A stretch of DNA of 64,000 nucleotides from Paraniabella hibiscisoli (GTDB taxonomy: Bacteria > Bacteroidota > Bacteroidia > Chitinophagales > Chitinophagaceae). Positions within the stretch are counted from its first letter, which is position 1. Each line of letters begins with the position of its first letter. The notes below the pieces were generated by a model. It was given only the letters and a program-made list of their open reading frames with translations. It searched no databases and was not told the origin of the DNA. The stretch lies in the NCBI RefSeq assembly GCF_022512515.1, contig NZ_JAKWBK010000001.1, positions 1,240,001-1,304,000 of the forward strand, written 5' to 3'. The translations under genes and the position numbers were made by a program. This document shows, piece after piece, positions 43,019 to 52,591 of the stretch.

Positions 43019-44641
43019 ATGCACAGCAATTTCGCCATAACCGGACAGCACGGCAATAAACAATCCGCCACCAATCAAGGATTGTTTATTCAGCCTAAGC
43101 TGACTATCAATCAACCTGGTGATAGCTACGAGCAAGAAGCGGATGCGGTTGCTGAAAAAGTAATGCGAAAAGATAATGCGGGTAGTGGGGGCGCTGCTTT
43201 TTTAAGCCGTTGCATCAGCAGGAGGAGAAGCAAGTGCAGCAACCAAGACTGCAGCTAAAAAAATCGGATACGGTTGAGCCAGACATCCCTGAAAACACGG
43301 AAAAGTTTATTGGCAACATGAATAGTTCTGGTCATTCATTGCCGACACGCACCCGATCTTTTTTGAGGAGAGAATGGGGCAGGACTTTTCAAACGTAAAA
43401 GTTCATACCGGAGTTGTTGCCGCTAAATCAGCACAGAGTATTAATGCGCTGGCTTATACAACCGGAAGCGATATTGTTTTTAATAAAGAACAGTATCAAC
43501 CGGAAACAGAGAAAGGCAAACGATTGCTGGCTCATGAATTAACACATGTGGTGCAGCAAAAGAGTACAACCAAAGGCGTGCAGCGCAGTTTAGCGAACAT
43601 AGGAGCAACCATTTCGGCGACCAACCAACAGGCCATCAGGAACAGAATAAGTTTTTGGGACGTGCCATTGGCGCCAGCAGTGGTTTCTACCGGGGCACTT
43701 GAAGACTATTTCAGGAAATCTCCACCCAATGCATCCATCGGGTTCTCCGGTACAACAGTGATCGACGCATCTGTTACCCAGACAACCGCAACGCCACAAA
43801 GTGCAACATTTGATGTTGCAAGAGGGCTAAGTAGTTTACCCGGCCACTTTGTAAGTACGCATAATATGCCGCAGAACTCAACAGCTACCATCAACATGGA
43901 TCTTTCTTCCTTTGGCGGCCAAGCGGGTATTTTTAGAATTACTTATTTGAACGCTAATCCCGGTTCCAGCGGAGCGGCTCAGCCGCAATTTCACCTGGAA
44001 TTTGTGTCTGCAGCAAGAACTACTCCTGCATTGACAGCCCGCCCGGGTACATTTGCCGTTGGCGGACACGATTTTACAGCGATAGGCTGGCCAGATGATC
44101 GCTATGACGAATTAATCGATGTAATGAACCGCGTTCCGGCCACCGCTTTGAGCCAAATAGCCGGGATGAGATTTAGGTATAGAAGCCAGCTTCTTCAAAC
44201 CATAACACAATTAGGAGAAGACGGAGAAGCATTATTACAAACAGGTGTGTCGGCAAATCAGAGAGAGATAATAGTATGGAGTACTGTTACCAGACCTACA
44301 ATACTTAACTATAGCGGTTTTACACGAACAGCCTATGTGGTAGCGCATGAAATAGGTCACTGGCTTGACTTTAACCCCATTTTCCTGGCTGCAAGCGGCA
44401 CTGCCGCAGACTCTGCGTCGGGTTTTTACAGGTTGGGGGCCAATGGTGCTTTAACAGAGGGGCAAACAGGCGTACCCGGTTCAGCCGGTTAAACAGTGCT
44501 AACCCCTCGGTTACTAATTATGGAACAACCGACCTTAAAGAAAGCTTTGCCGAGTATTTTGCCATGTATGTTACCGACCCGGCACAGTTAACACTTTTGA
44601 GGCCAGATGTTTTCGCATACTTCCAGTCTGCCTACCCGTAA
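43019..44641 (+). CDS. DUF4157 eCIS cargo candidate with lethal-factor-like metallopeptidase domain
   Basis: The leader repeats the upstream protein (LTINQPGDSYEQEADAVAEK, GQDFSNVKVHTGVVAAKSAQ, LLAHELTHVVQQ). A serine/threonine-rich middle of unknown fold follows. The C-terminal 180 residues contain VVAHEIGHWLDF (HExxH) and, 50 residues later, LKESFAEYFAMYVTDPAQLT, which can give the third zinc ligand Glu. This layout resembles the anthrax-lethal-factor-like (ATLF) gluzincins. Three breaks, each one base short: near 43202 (T run), near 43364 (T run) and near 44488 (G). Corrected length is about 541 residues. Confidence 0.75.
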
Positions 44642-44699
44642 AAAGGAAGGTTAAAGAATACTCTGGAGTGAACCCAACAAAGTACATATTCAATTTAAT

Positions 44700-46012
44700 A
44701 TGGCGAAGGAATTAAACCATTTACGCGAAGGCCTCGACCTTCTGAGCACGGCGATAAGTCAGCGTCTGTACTACTTTTTCAGCAAGCAAGAGCAGGCCCC
44801 GGCCAAGATCTTACCCACAGATATTGCGGTTCCTAAAATAAAATCAATGCCCGCTCTAAATGCAGAAGAGTTCGTAATTATAACAATGGCCCTGGCGCCG
44901 CATATTGTTCCCGGCTTTTTCGATACTGCAATTCAGCAGTATTTACCGCAGGGTGGGGAGTTCCCCGAATTAGGGGGAATAAAAACAGGTAATCAGCGAG
45001 GAATGCAACCCACGGGCGAAACGGCTTTATTTGTATTGGCAGGAATGGATGTAAGCGAGCGGCTAAGGGTTTCCCGGTATTTCTCCGCCGACCATTTTTT
45101 TATAAAAAAATATTTTGTGGTTGGATACAACACTGTCGGGCGAACCCACGTTCAGTGCTAAACTGGTTTTATCACAGGAGTATGTGGATCTGTTATTGAT
45201 CGGAAAGGCTTCAAAGCCCCGTTTCAGCAGCAGTTTTCCTGCAAAACATATTGAAACCGGATTAGGATGGGATGACCTGGTATTAAGTGCTGAGGCGATG
45301 CACCAGGTGCAGGAATTGCAAAACTGGCTGCAGCATAAAAAGACCTTAATGAGTGGTTTAAAAATGGATAAAAAGCTGAAGAAGGGCTATCGTGTGCTTT
45401 TCCATGGTCCGCCCGGAACCGGTAAAACGCTAACGGCAACTTTACTGGGGAAACATACAAAGCGGGAAGTTTATCGTGTTGACCTCTCTATGGTCGTGTC
45501 GAAGTATATCGGGGAAACGGAGAAGAACCTCGAAGCTCTTTTTAACAGGGCAGAAGCCAAAGACTGGATACTCTTTTTTGATGAGGCTGATGCTTTATTT
45601 GGTAAAAGAACAGGAGTGCGTGATGCGCATGACAAATATGCCAACCAGGAAGTATCCTATTTATTACAACGGGTTGAAGATTTTGATGGGCTGGTAATAC
45701 TGGCATCTAATATGAAAAGCAATATTGATGAAGCTTTTATAAGACGGTTTAACGCGATTATCAAGTTTATGCAACCCACTCCAGATGAGCGGGAAAAGAT
45801 CTGGAAAAATACTTTCCCCGAAAAAATGGAGTTTGGTAACAATGAGGATGTTCCGGCACTGGTAAAGCAATACGAGCTTTCAGGAGGAAATATCGTAAAC
45901 GTGGTTCAGTATGCTTGTCTTACAACACTGGCGAAAGGGAAAAAGAAATTTTTTAGGAGATGTAGTTGAGGGAATAAAAAGAGAAATGCATAAAGAAGGT
46001 AAGCCGTTTTGA
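44700..46012 (+). CDS. eCIS AAA+ ATPase (Pvc15-like)
   Basis: The ATPase of eCIS loci, thought to unfold or load cargo. An N-terminal region of about 200 residues (EFVIITMALAPHIVPGFFD) precedes the AAA+ core. Walker A is FHGPPGTGKTLTATLLG, Walker B ILFFDEADALFGKR, and the Arg finger region AFIRRFNAIIKF. Two breaks, near 45107 (one A) and near 45952, the second separating the end GDVVEGIKREMHKEGKPF. Corrected length is about 438 residues. It is the last gene of the co-directional run. Confidence 0.92.
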
Positions 46013-46043
46013 ATGGGTGATACTTGGGGCAATCGATCAATTT

Positions 46044-46647
46044 TTAGGACTGGGCAAACTCAATTAGTGGGCCAATATCTCCGCTGTCTGCTTTATGTAA
46101 TGCCTTAAGATATAATATTCTGAGCTCACTACTCTTCGAAAGGCTTCGGCTGCCATGTAAATACTGGTCCGTTAAAAACTTTTTCAATAATGACGTCTGC
46201 CATGAGGCGGGAATGTCTGCCGTTGCCATTAGGAAAACAATGAATAGAAACTATCCTGTGCTTGAAGCGAACTGCAATTTCTATTTCGGAAAAGATCTTG
46301 TTATCAATCCAAAAAACGCAATCATCAAGCAATGACCTTAGCTCTATCCCGATTTGATATTTATCTACACCGATGTTTTTATTACTTTTTCTAAAGGCGC
46401 CTGCCCATCCCCAAACGGACCCATACATTCTTTTATGAAGCAGTTTTATAAACGTTTCTGTAAAAACCTCCTTTAGGGTGAATTTTTTGCGTCGTTCAAT
46501 TGTCCAGCGTATTGCTTCTTCAATATTGCGTTGCTCTAGCTCATCCAATTCGCTACGTGTTGAAATAGTTGGGAGAAGTAAACCTTCTTTTTCGTCCAAA
46601 TCAAGAGGCGTTTGCCCTTCTTCATATTTTAGGTAATCTAATCCCAT
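46044..46647 (-). CDS. Fic-domain protein ('mobile mystery protein B')
   Basis: Fic/Doc AMP-transferase fold. The core motif is HCFPNGNGRHSRLM (HxFxxGNGRxxR, with Cys where Pro is usual). The N-terminal part reads DEKEGLLLPTISTRSELDEL and WGWAGAFRKSNKNIG, as in mobile mystery protein B. The catalytic His, Gly and Arg are intact, so it may modify proteins with nucleotide. One break near 46152 separates the end SRSLSKSSELRILYLKALH. It overlaps the upstream regulator gene by 10 bp, so the two are translationally coupled. It probably works as a toxin-like partner. Confidence 0.82.
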
Positions 46648-47094
46648 AGCGACCTGGGCATTTCTTTTTTAGGTCCTCCGTCATATCAACAATCGCTTCT
46701 TTAATACGTTGATGGCTATTTTCCTGGTCTTCCAGTATCATTGTGGTAGAAGTACGCATAACGATCTTTTGAGCCAATTCTCTAGCCCTGATTTCTATCA
46801 TTTGCTCAAGTGACCCTTCTTTAGGAATGAATCCGTAGACCAGCTTCATATCTAGTGCATTTCCAGCTTCACGAAGACTATTAAGACTAATGCTTCCCTC
46901 AGCTTCATTCTTTTCTATTTTTTCACGCCTTGTGGAGTAATTAAAAGTCGGGTACCCAACTGTTTTAATGAAATGTTGAGCGTTTTTCGAATGAGGTTCA
47001 CCCATCCTTCTTTGGGCTGTTCGATGTTATAAAGAGGCCTGATAGATTGCAGTCTATTGTCAAGAAGTTTGATAACAAGTTTATTGTTTTTCAT
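46638..47094 (-). CDS. Xre-type regulator ('mobile mystery protein A')
   Basis: About 153 residues after repair. A helix-turn-helix lies at residues 30-75 (NISLKQLGTRLLITPQGVKK, SISLNSLREAGNALDMKLVY). The C-terminal helix EQMIEIRARELAQKIVMRTS is typical of mobile mystery protein A, the steady partner of the Fic-type B protein. Two one-A losses: near 46925 (restoring gives GVKKIEKNEAEGS) and near 46668, where the repaired end is KKEMPRSLWD. It probably represses its own operon through the inverted repeat just upstream and neutralises the Fic partner. Confidence 0.8.
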
Positions 47095-47104
47095 TTTTCA
47101 AAAG

Positions 47105-47152
47105 TAAACCAATAAGTTTAAAGACAAAATTATTTTTAAACTTATTGGTTTA
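47105..47152. promoter_or_regulatory. Operator-like perfect inverted repeat upstream of the Xre/Fic pair
   Basis: Two perfect 18-bp arms, TAAACCAATAAGTTTAAA at 47105-47122 and its complement at 47135-47152, are separated by 12 bp. They begin 10 bp upstream of the regulator's ATG, so binding would block transcription of the pair. Confidence 0.7.
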
Positions 47153-47293
47153 AAAATATGACATATAGTTAACTCTAACCAAAACTTTCAGAATATCAGC
47201 ACAATAGGCATCAGAGATATCAACTTTTCCTTTTTCGATTAGCAAAAATTTATGCTTAACCTCCACAATTATCCAAATTATTTGACCTGATCC

Positions 47294-47398
47294 AAAAAAG
47301 GATATATACAGAATGCATCGCGTATGGAGTTATGGTGTATAGGTTCAGAAAAGCAAAAATCCACTCTCAAAGAGTGGATTTTTTGTGGTGTGGGCCGG
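47294..47398. repeat. Direct repeat copy 1 (fossil GIY-YIG start plus tRNA 3' flank)
   Basis: About 105 bp, near-identical to 47717-47815. On the minus strand it holds the last 18-20 nt of the tRNA-Phe 3' region, the terminator hairpin, and an ATG followed by codons for HSVYILF. That echoes the N-terminus (HYVYILF) of the GIY-YIG gene. Beyond that point the copy diverges, so it looks like a truncated second unit. Confidence 0.75.
47355..47384 (-). terminator. Terminator hairpin, copy within repeat 1
   Basis: AATCCACTCT/AGAGTGGATT stem, T-rich on both sides; duplicate of the hairpin next to tRNA-Phe. Confidence 0.6.
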
Positions 47399-47429
47399 CT
47401 CCGAAACTTCGGAGGAATCGGCGATGATC

Positions 47430-47741
47430 CTAGCCACCAATTTCAATATCGAAACGTTGCTTTACAATAATTTTAAAGTTCGAAAAGAAAACAGGATCGT
47501 TAATAAGCTGTTCAGTAAACTTTCGGGATTTCATTGATTTAATATATCGCTCAATCTTTAGTGCATTGGTTCTGTTTGCACAGTTAATGAGTTTTACTAT
47601 AACCCAGTCGTTGGTAAACCTGGTACTGGCCGCAGCATATTTTGCAGTATTATGTTCGGCCAACCTGTTTTCGGGAAAAGCAGACTCCCCGATATAATAT
47701 TTCTGCGTTGCAATCGAAAAAAGGATATATACATAATGCAT
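47430..47741 (-). CDS. Small GIY-YIG nuclease-domain protein
   Basis: 103 residues, intact. YVYILFSIATQKYYIGES supplies the GIY-YIG-like pair (YVYI/YYIG), followed by NRLAEHN and a basic helix (KIERYIKSMKSRKFTEQLI). Such short GIY-YIG proteins are common next to tRNA genes in Bacteroidota. The start is the ATG inside direct repeat copy 2; in-frame sequence further upstream is tRNA-derived. The gene lies between two copies of the tRNA 3' flank, which suggests a small selfish unit. Confidence 0.8.
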   Translation of the reverse strand: MHYVYILFSIATQKYYIGESAFPENRLAEHNTAKYAAASTRFTNDWVIVKLINCANRTNALKIERYIKSMKSRKFTEQLINDPVFFSNFKIIVKQRFDIEIGG

Positions 47742-47815
47742 CGGGTATGGTGTTATAAGTTCAGAAAAGCAAAAATCCACTCTCAAAGAGTGGATTTTTT
47801 TGTGGTGTGGGCCGG
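47717..47815. repeat. Direct repeat copy 2 (tRNA-Phe 3' end to GIY-YIG start)
   Basis: About 99 bp matching 47294-47398 with a few substitutions and small indels. It runs from the 3' end of tRNA-Phe through the terminator to the first codons of the GIY-YIG gene. Confidence 0.75.
47771..47801 (-). terminator. Terminator of tRNA-Phe
   Basis: Stem AATCCACTCT/AGAGTGGATT with a short loop, directly downstream of the tRNA 3' end and followed on the minus strand by a T tract. Confidence 0.75.
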
Positions 47816-47875
47816 GATCGAACCGGCGACACAAGGATTTTCAGTCCTTTGCTCTACCGACTGAGCTACCGCACC
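47803..47875 (-). tRNA. tRNA-Phe (anticodon GAA)
   Basis: 73 nt, cloverleaf complete without encoded CCA. The D arm is GCTC...GAGC, the anticodon stem AAGGA/TCCTT with loop CTGAAAA, and the T arm GCCGG-TTCGATC-CCGGC. The acceptor stem GGTGCGG/CCACACC has a C-A mismatch at the fifth pair. The anticodon GAA decodes UUC/UUU. The gene's 3' end is duplicated at 47385-47398. Confidence 0.93.
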
Positions 47876-47944
47876 ATCCGTAATCGGGTTGCAAAAATAG
47901 TGGTTTTTTTATAACAATGTGAATAATTGTCAAAAAAATGTTAG

Positions 47945-50203
47945 TTACATCCCATATTCAGCTAAAAACTTGATTCGCATGATCTTAAGCTGCTCCCAAT
48001 TGAAGTCAAATTCTGCCAGTTCCTGCTGTGCTACGTCCAGGGACGAGGTTTCGCAGGTTTTGAAGTATTCGATAATTTCCTCCTGGTCAGCTTCGTCAAG
48101 CATTTCGTCGATCGCATAACCGAGATTGAGTTTGGTTCCACTGGCGGCGATGGTTTCCATTTCCTCCAGGAGTTCCGAGATCTTCCATCCCTTGTTCTTG
48201 GCAATGGTTTCCAACGGTATTTTTTATCCGTTTGCTGTATAATATATACCTTGTTGCCGCTCTTGTTTACCACGCTCTTCATCACGAAATCATCCGGCTT
48301 CACGATATTGTTTGCCTCTACATACTGTGCAATCAGTTCAATAAAGGGTTTGCCGTAGCGCCTGGCTTTGGGACCGCTTACGCCCTGGCATTTCTCCAGC
48401 TCCTGTAGTGTGGTAGGGAACATGGTTGCCATATCCTGCAACGATGTTTCCAGGAAAATTACCCAGGGAACCAGGTTTACTTTCTTGGCCTGCTTCTGGC
48501 GAAGTTCTTTCAGCATTTCAAAGAGTTTGTCATCTGCTGCAGCACCTTCCCCGTTTCCTTCTCCAGCCTCTTCATCATCACCCACAGCGTCTTCAAACTT
48601 ATTATTAAGAACGATAGTAAAGTTTTTGGGTTTTTTCGTAAAGTCATTGCCCTTGTCAGTAAGCTTTAATACGCCGTACTCTTCTATGTCTTTCCTGATC
48701 AGCCCTTCCAGGATCATCTGCCGTACAAGAGAATTCCAGAAATGAGCGTCACGACCCTTACCAGCTCCAAAACAGGTTAACCCTTCGTGCCGGAACATTT
48801 TTACCTGCGGGGTAAGTTTACCACTAACGATATTAACCACGTAATCTGTGGCAAATTTCTCATCCAGCTCCTTCAGTGCTTTAAGTGCTACTACAACTTC
48901 GGCTTTGGCTTCAATCTTCTCTTTCGGATGTTTACAGTTATCGCAATTACCGCAGTTTTCTTCCAGGTAATGTTCGCCGAAATAACTCAGGATCACTTTT
49001 CTCCGGCACACGCCGCTTTCAGCGTACGCAACCGTTTCATTGATCAGCTGGGCCCCCACTTCGCGCTCACTCAAAGGCTTATCGCGCATTAAGTGCTCCA
49101 GCTTGCTAACATCTTTATGAGAATAATACAACACACACTTGCCTTCCAGGCCATCTCGTCCGGCCCGGCCTGTTTCCTGGTAATAATTCTCAATCGATTT
49201 GGGAATATTGTAATGAATAACAAACCGGATATCTGGTTTATCAATACCCATTCCAAAGGCAATGGTGGCTACAATAACCTGTACATCTTCGCTTAAAAAG
49301 TCATCCTGTCTTTTAGAACGCAATTTTGCATCAAGACCAGCATGATAAGCAACTGCAGTAATGCCATTGGCTTCGAGTATACTGGCAAGTTCTTCGGTAG
49401 TTTTACGGTTAAGAGTATAAATGATCCCGCTTTTATTCTTCATCCCCTTAATAAAACGAACAATGCTTTCGTCCGTTTGGTTCTTTTTTATCTTGGGAAG
49501 AATTTCGTAATAAAGATTTTCCCTGTTGAAGGAAGAAATGAAAATGTTAGGATTACGCAGATCAAGGTTTTTTACAATGTCGCTCTGTACCTTAGAGTGG
49601 CCGTAGCCGTTAAGGCGATAACCGGCACTTCTGCATTGATCTGGTCCATCATTTCCCTTAATCTTCTGTATTCGGGGCGAAAGTCATGGCCCCATTCACT
49701 GATACAATGCGCTTCATCTACCGCGAAAAAGGAAATATCCAGGTCGCTGAAAAAGGCAAGGTTTTCCTGTTTGGTTAAGGTTTCCGGCGCCACATAGAGC
49801 AATTTTGTTTTGCCCGAAAGCAGATCGTCATGAACCTCTTTTATTTCCTTCTTATTTAAAGTAGAATTGAGAAAGTGAGCTACTTCGTCATTGCTATTAT
49901 AACCCCTCACCAGATCCACCTGGTTTTTCATCAAAGCGATAAGCGGTGAAACAATGATGGCTACTCCTTTTAATATTACTGCCGGCAACTGGTAGCATAA
50001 ACTTTTTCCTCCACCGGTTGGCATTATTACAAATGTATCATTTCCTGCAAGTAAAGACTCTATAATGGCCTCCTGCTTACCTTTAAACTGTTTGAATCCA
50101 AAGTTCTTCTGCAATTCTTTTTGCAGATCTATTTTAGCCTTCGGCTTTTGCTCAGGTTCTTTTTTGGCTTTTTTGGAGCCGCTTTTGCTGATTTAACTCC
50201 CAT
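47945..50203 (-). CDS. recQ: ATP-dependent DNA helicase RecQ
   Basis: 3'-5' DNA helicase for recombination and fork repair. The helicase core has Walker [16 protein letters not shown] and Walker [25 protein letters not shown]. Domain 2 contains [20 protein letters not shown] and [10 protein letters not shown]. Zinc cysteines lie in GVCRRKV and [12 protein letters not shown], followed by a winged helix and an HRDC domain ([20 protein letters not shown]). An N-terminal Lys/Ala-rich tail precedes the core. Three or more breaks: near 50180, near 49600 and near 48215. Corrected length is about 750 residues. Confidence 0.93.
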
Positions 50204-50511
50204 TATATCAAATCCATAATATTTAAAAAATCAAGTGTAAAAAGATACACCAGTTCACCCTAATAAAAAAATATTCTTTAGAAAGGGGGTGCTAAGTTAG
50301 TCTAACTAATGAAACGATTAAAAGCAAAAAAGGTTAAAGTTTCTTTTGGCTGTTGACGCGTGTAGAATATTTCAGGCAAAATAATCTTTCCGATGTGTTT
50401 ATTCATTGAAAGTCAGCTAGTCCCGTTTTCTTTTACATCATTCAAATTGATTAAAGAAAGCTTTTTCTTTTTAAATGTATAAACCGATATTTTTGCCTTT
50501 TGCTGTAAATC
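50204..50511. other. Divergent intergenic region recQ / kdsD
   Basis: 308 bp, AT-rich. It contains a small palindrome (AGTTAGTCTAACT, 50295-50307) and TATTTTTG near 50489, which matches the -7 consensus TAnnTTTG and could serve kdsD. No small gene or RNA was recognised. Confidence 0.4.
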
Positions 50512-51473
50512 ATGCCACAATCACCTAAAAATATAGCCCTCCGTGTAATAGCAATGGAAGCTTCGGCTATCAGCGACCTGGGGTTGTTGATTGACGATCA
50601 TTTCGACAAAGCCATTGAGTTATTACAAAACTGCAGGGGGCGCGTTGTTTTGAGCGGAATTGGTAAAAGCTCTCTGATTGCACAGAAAATAGTAGCAACA
50701 TTTAACTCTACCGGAACGCCATCTATTTTTATGCATGCCGCAGATGCCCTACATGGTGATTTGGGAATTGTGCAGGATGAAGATGTAGTTATTATTTTAA
50801 GCAAAAGTGGCAATAGCCCTGAAATAAAGGCACTGATACCACTTATTAAGAATTTTGGTAACAAGCTGATCGCAATTTCAGGAAACAATCAATCTTTACT
50901 GGCTCTGCAGGCAGATGTTTTTTTAGACACAACTGTACAACAGGAGGCTTGCCCTAATAACCTGGCGCCCACCACCAGCACCACAGCACAGCTGGTAATG
51001 GGTGATGCTTTGGCTGTTTGCTTAATGGAATTGAGAGGTTTCAAAGATGGAGACTTCGCAAAATTTCATCCGGGGGCACTTTGGGGAAGAAACTATACCT
51101 GCGCGTGGCCGATGTTTGCGCCCATAATGAAAAGCCCTCAGTATTAGCAGACCAAACATTGAAAGAGGTTATTGTGGAAATAACCAAAAAGCGGCTGGGC
51201 GTTACAGCAGTAGTAGACGAGCAACAAAATTTGATCGGTATTATTACCGATGGCGACCTGAGAAGGATGTTGGAAAAAAATGCAGATATTGAAAATATTG
51301 CAGCAAAAGATATTATGACGCGCGCGCCCAAAAGTATTATTGCAGAAGAGCTGGCAGTTACAGCATTAGACATGATGCGCAGAAACTCCATTACCCAATT
51401 AGTGGTTACCAATGGAACAAAATACTCGGGTATTATACACATTCACGATTTATTAAAAGAAGGGTTAATTTAA
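50512..51473 (+). CDS. kdsD: Arabinose-5-phosphate isomerase (KpsF/GutQ family)
   Basis: Converts ribulose-5-phosphate to arabinose-5-phosphate, the first step toward KDO for LPS. The SIS domain has GRVVLSGIGKSSLIAQKI, IILSKSGNSPEIKAL and CPNNLAPTTSTTAQLVMGDA. Two CBS repeats follow (LGVTAVVDEQQNLIGIITDG, NSITQLVVTNGTKYSGIIH). One G missing near 51072 breaks HPGGTLGKKL. Corrected length is about 321 residues, standard. It is 3 bp from manC, so it is part of a sugar-precursor operon. Confidence 0.93.
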
Positions 51474-51476
51474 TTT

Positions 51477-52557
51477 ATGAATAAGAACCATTATGTGGCA
51501 ATTATGGCGGGTGGCATTGGAAGCGGTTTTGGCCAAAGAGCAGAACGAGTTTTCCAAAGCAGTTTTTAGATATATTAGGTACAGGTAAAACCCTCATACA
51601 GGCTACATTTGCACGCTATAGTAAAATTGTTCCTGTAGAGAATATCTTTATAGTAACTTCTGAAGATTACGCCAATATTGTTCACGATCAACTGCCTGAA
51701 CTACCACAGCAAAATATTGTGGCAGAGCCGTTCAGAAAAAATACGGCGCCCTGCATTGCGTATATCGCATTTAAAATTCATGAGCTAAATCCGGATGCGG
51801 TGATGATTGCAGCGCCCGCAGATAATCATATACTGGACGAAGAAAATTTCGGCGGTGTAATGCATAAAGCCCTGGATTTTGTATCGCATGTAAATGCATT
51901 AACCACCGTAGGCATTATGCCCACGCACCCCAATACGGGTTATGGTTATATTCAGCACGAGGGCCCCGAAGCGGCACCTGGAATTTACAAGGTAAAAACC
52001 TTTACCGAAAAGCCTAACCTGGAGCTGGCAAAGACCTTTATAGAGAGCGGTGATTTTTTATGGAACAGCGGTATTTTTACCTGGAAGTGTAAAACCATCA
52101 TAAGCGCGTTTGAGCAGCATCTGCCCGAAATATTTGAGCTATTCGATGGAGAAAAAGATAAATTCAATACGCCGGAGGAAAAAAGATAATAGAATCTATT
52201 TACTCTCAGTGTCCGAGTATTTCTATCGATTTCGGAATCATGGAAAAAGCGAACAACGTTTACATTATTCCGGCTTCTTTTTCATGGAGTGATCTGGGTA
52301 CCTGGAACAGTGCCCATGCAAATATGGAAAAAGATTATTTTGATAATGCTGTTGTGGGTAGTAATGTAATGGTTTTTGATACCCACCATTCTATGATCCA
52401 TACTTCTAACAAAAAACTGATATTGGTACAGGGGCTCGAAGACTATATAGTGGTAGATACAGATGACGTACTGATGATCTGTAAAAAGGAAAAGGAACAG
52501 GAAATAAAAGACTATGTTTCTGAGATCAAAAGAACCAAAGGTGATAAGTATTTATAA
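51477..52557 (+). CDS. manC: Mannose-1-phosphate guanylyltransferase
   Basis: Makes GDP-mannose from mannose-1-phosphate and GTP. The signature AIMAGGIGSRFWPKSR is recovered by adding one base near 51525. AEPFRKNTAPCIAYIAFKI, TFTEKPNLELAKTF and FSWSDLGTWNSAH are diagnostic. A second break near 52183 (A run) separates IESIYSQCPSISIDFGIMEK. About 360 residues after repair; no C-terminal isomerase domain, so it is the single-function form. It follows kdsD closely, both feeding cell-envelope polysaccharides. Confidence 0.93.
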
Positions 52558-52583
52558 AATTACCGCATATTCGGCGTAATTTT
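52556..52583 (+). terminator. Weak terminator-like hairpin after manC
   Basis: AAAATTAC and GTAATTTT arms flank a 12-nt centre, starting within the manC stop codon. Stem quality is modest. Confidence 0.35.
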
Positions 52584-52591
52584 AAGTAACT

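Noticed and set aside
25614..46012. Contractile prophage or type VI secretion system
   Set aside because: No head, terminase, integrase, lysis or TssJ/L/M genes; DUF4157, DUF4255, CIS_TMP and the AAA+ ATPase identify an eCIS.
47160..47312. Minus-strand open stretch left of repeat copy 1 (reads VEVKHKFLLIEKGKVDIS)
   Set aside because: No start in frame and no recognised family; probably a remnant after the fossil GIY-YIG start.
47385..47398. Left attachment site of an island containing the whole eCIS
   Set aside because: The duplicated tRNA end lies on the same side as the tRNA, only 420 bp away, and encloses just the GIY-YIG gene.
50295..50307. 13-bp palindrome AGTTAGTCTAACT between recQ and kdsD
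   Set aside because: Too short and isolated to assign to a regulator.
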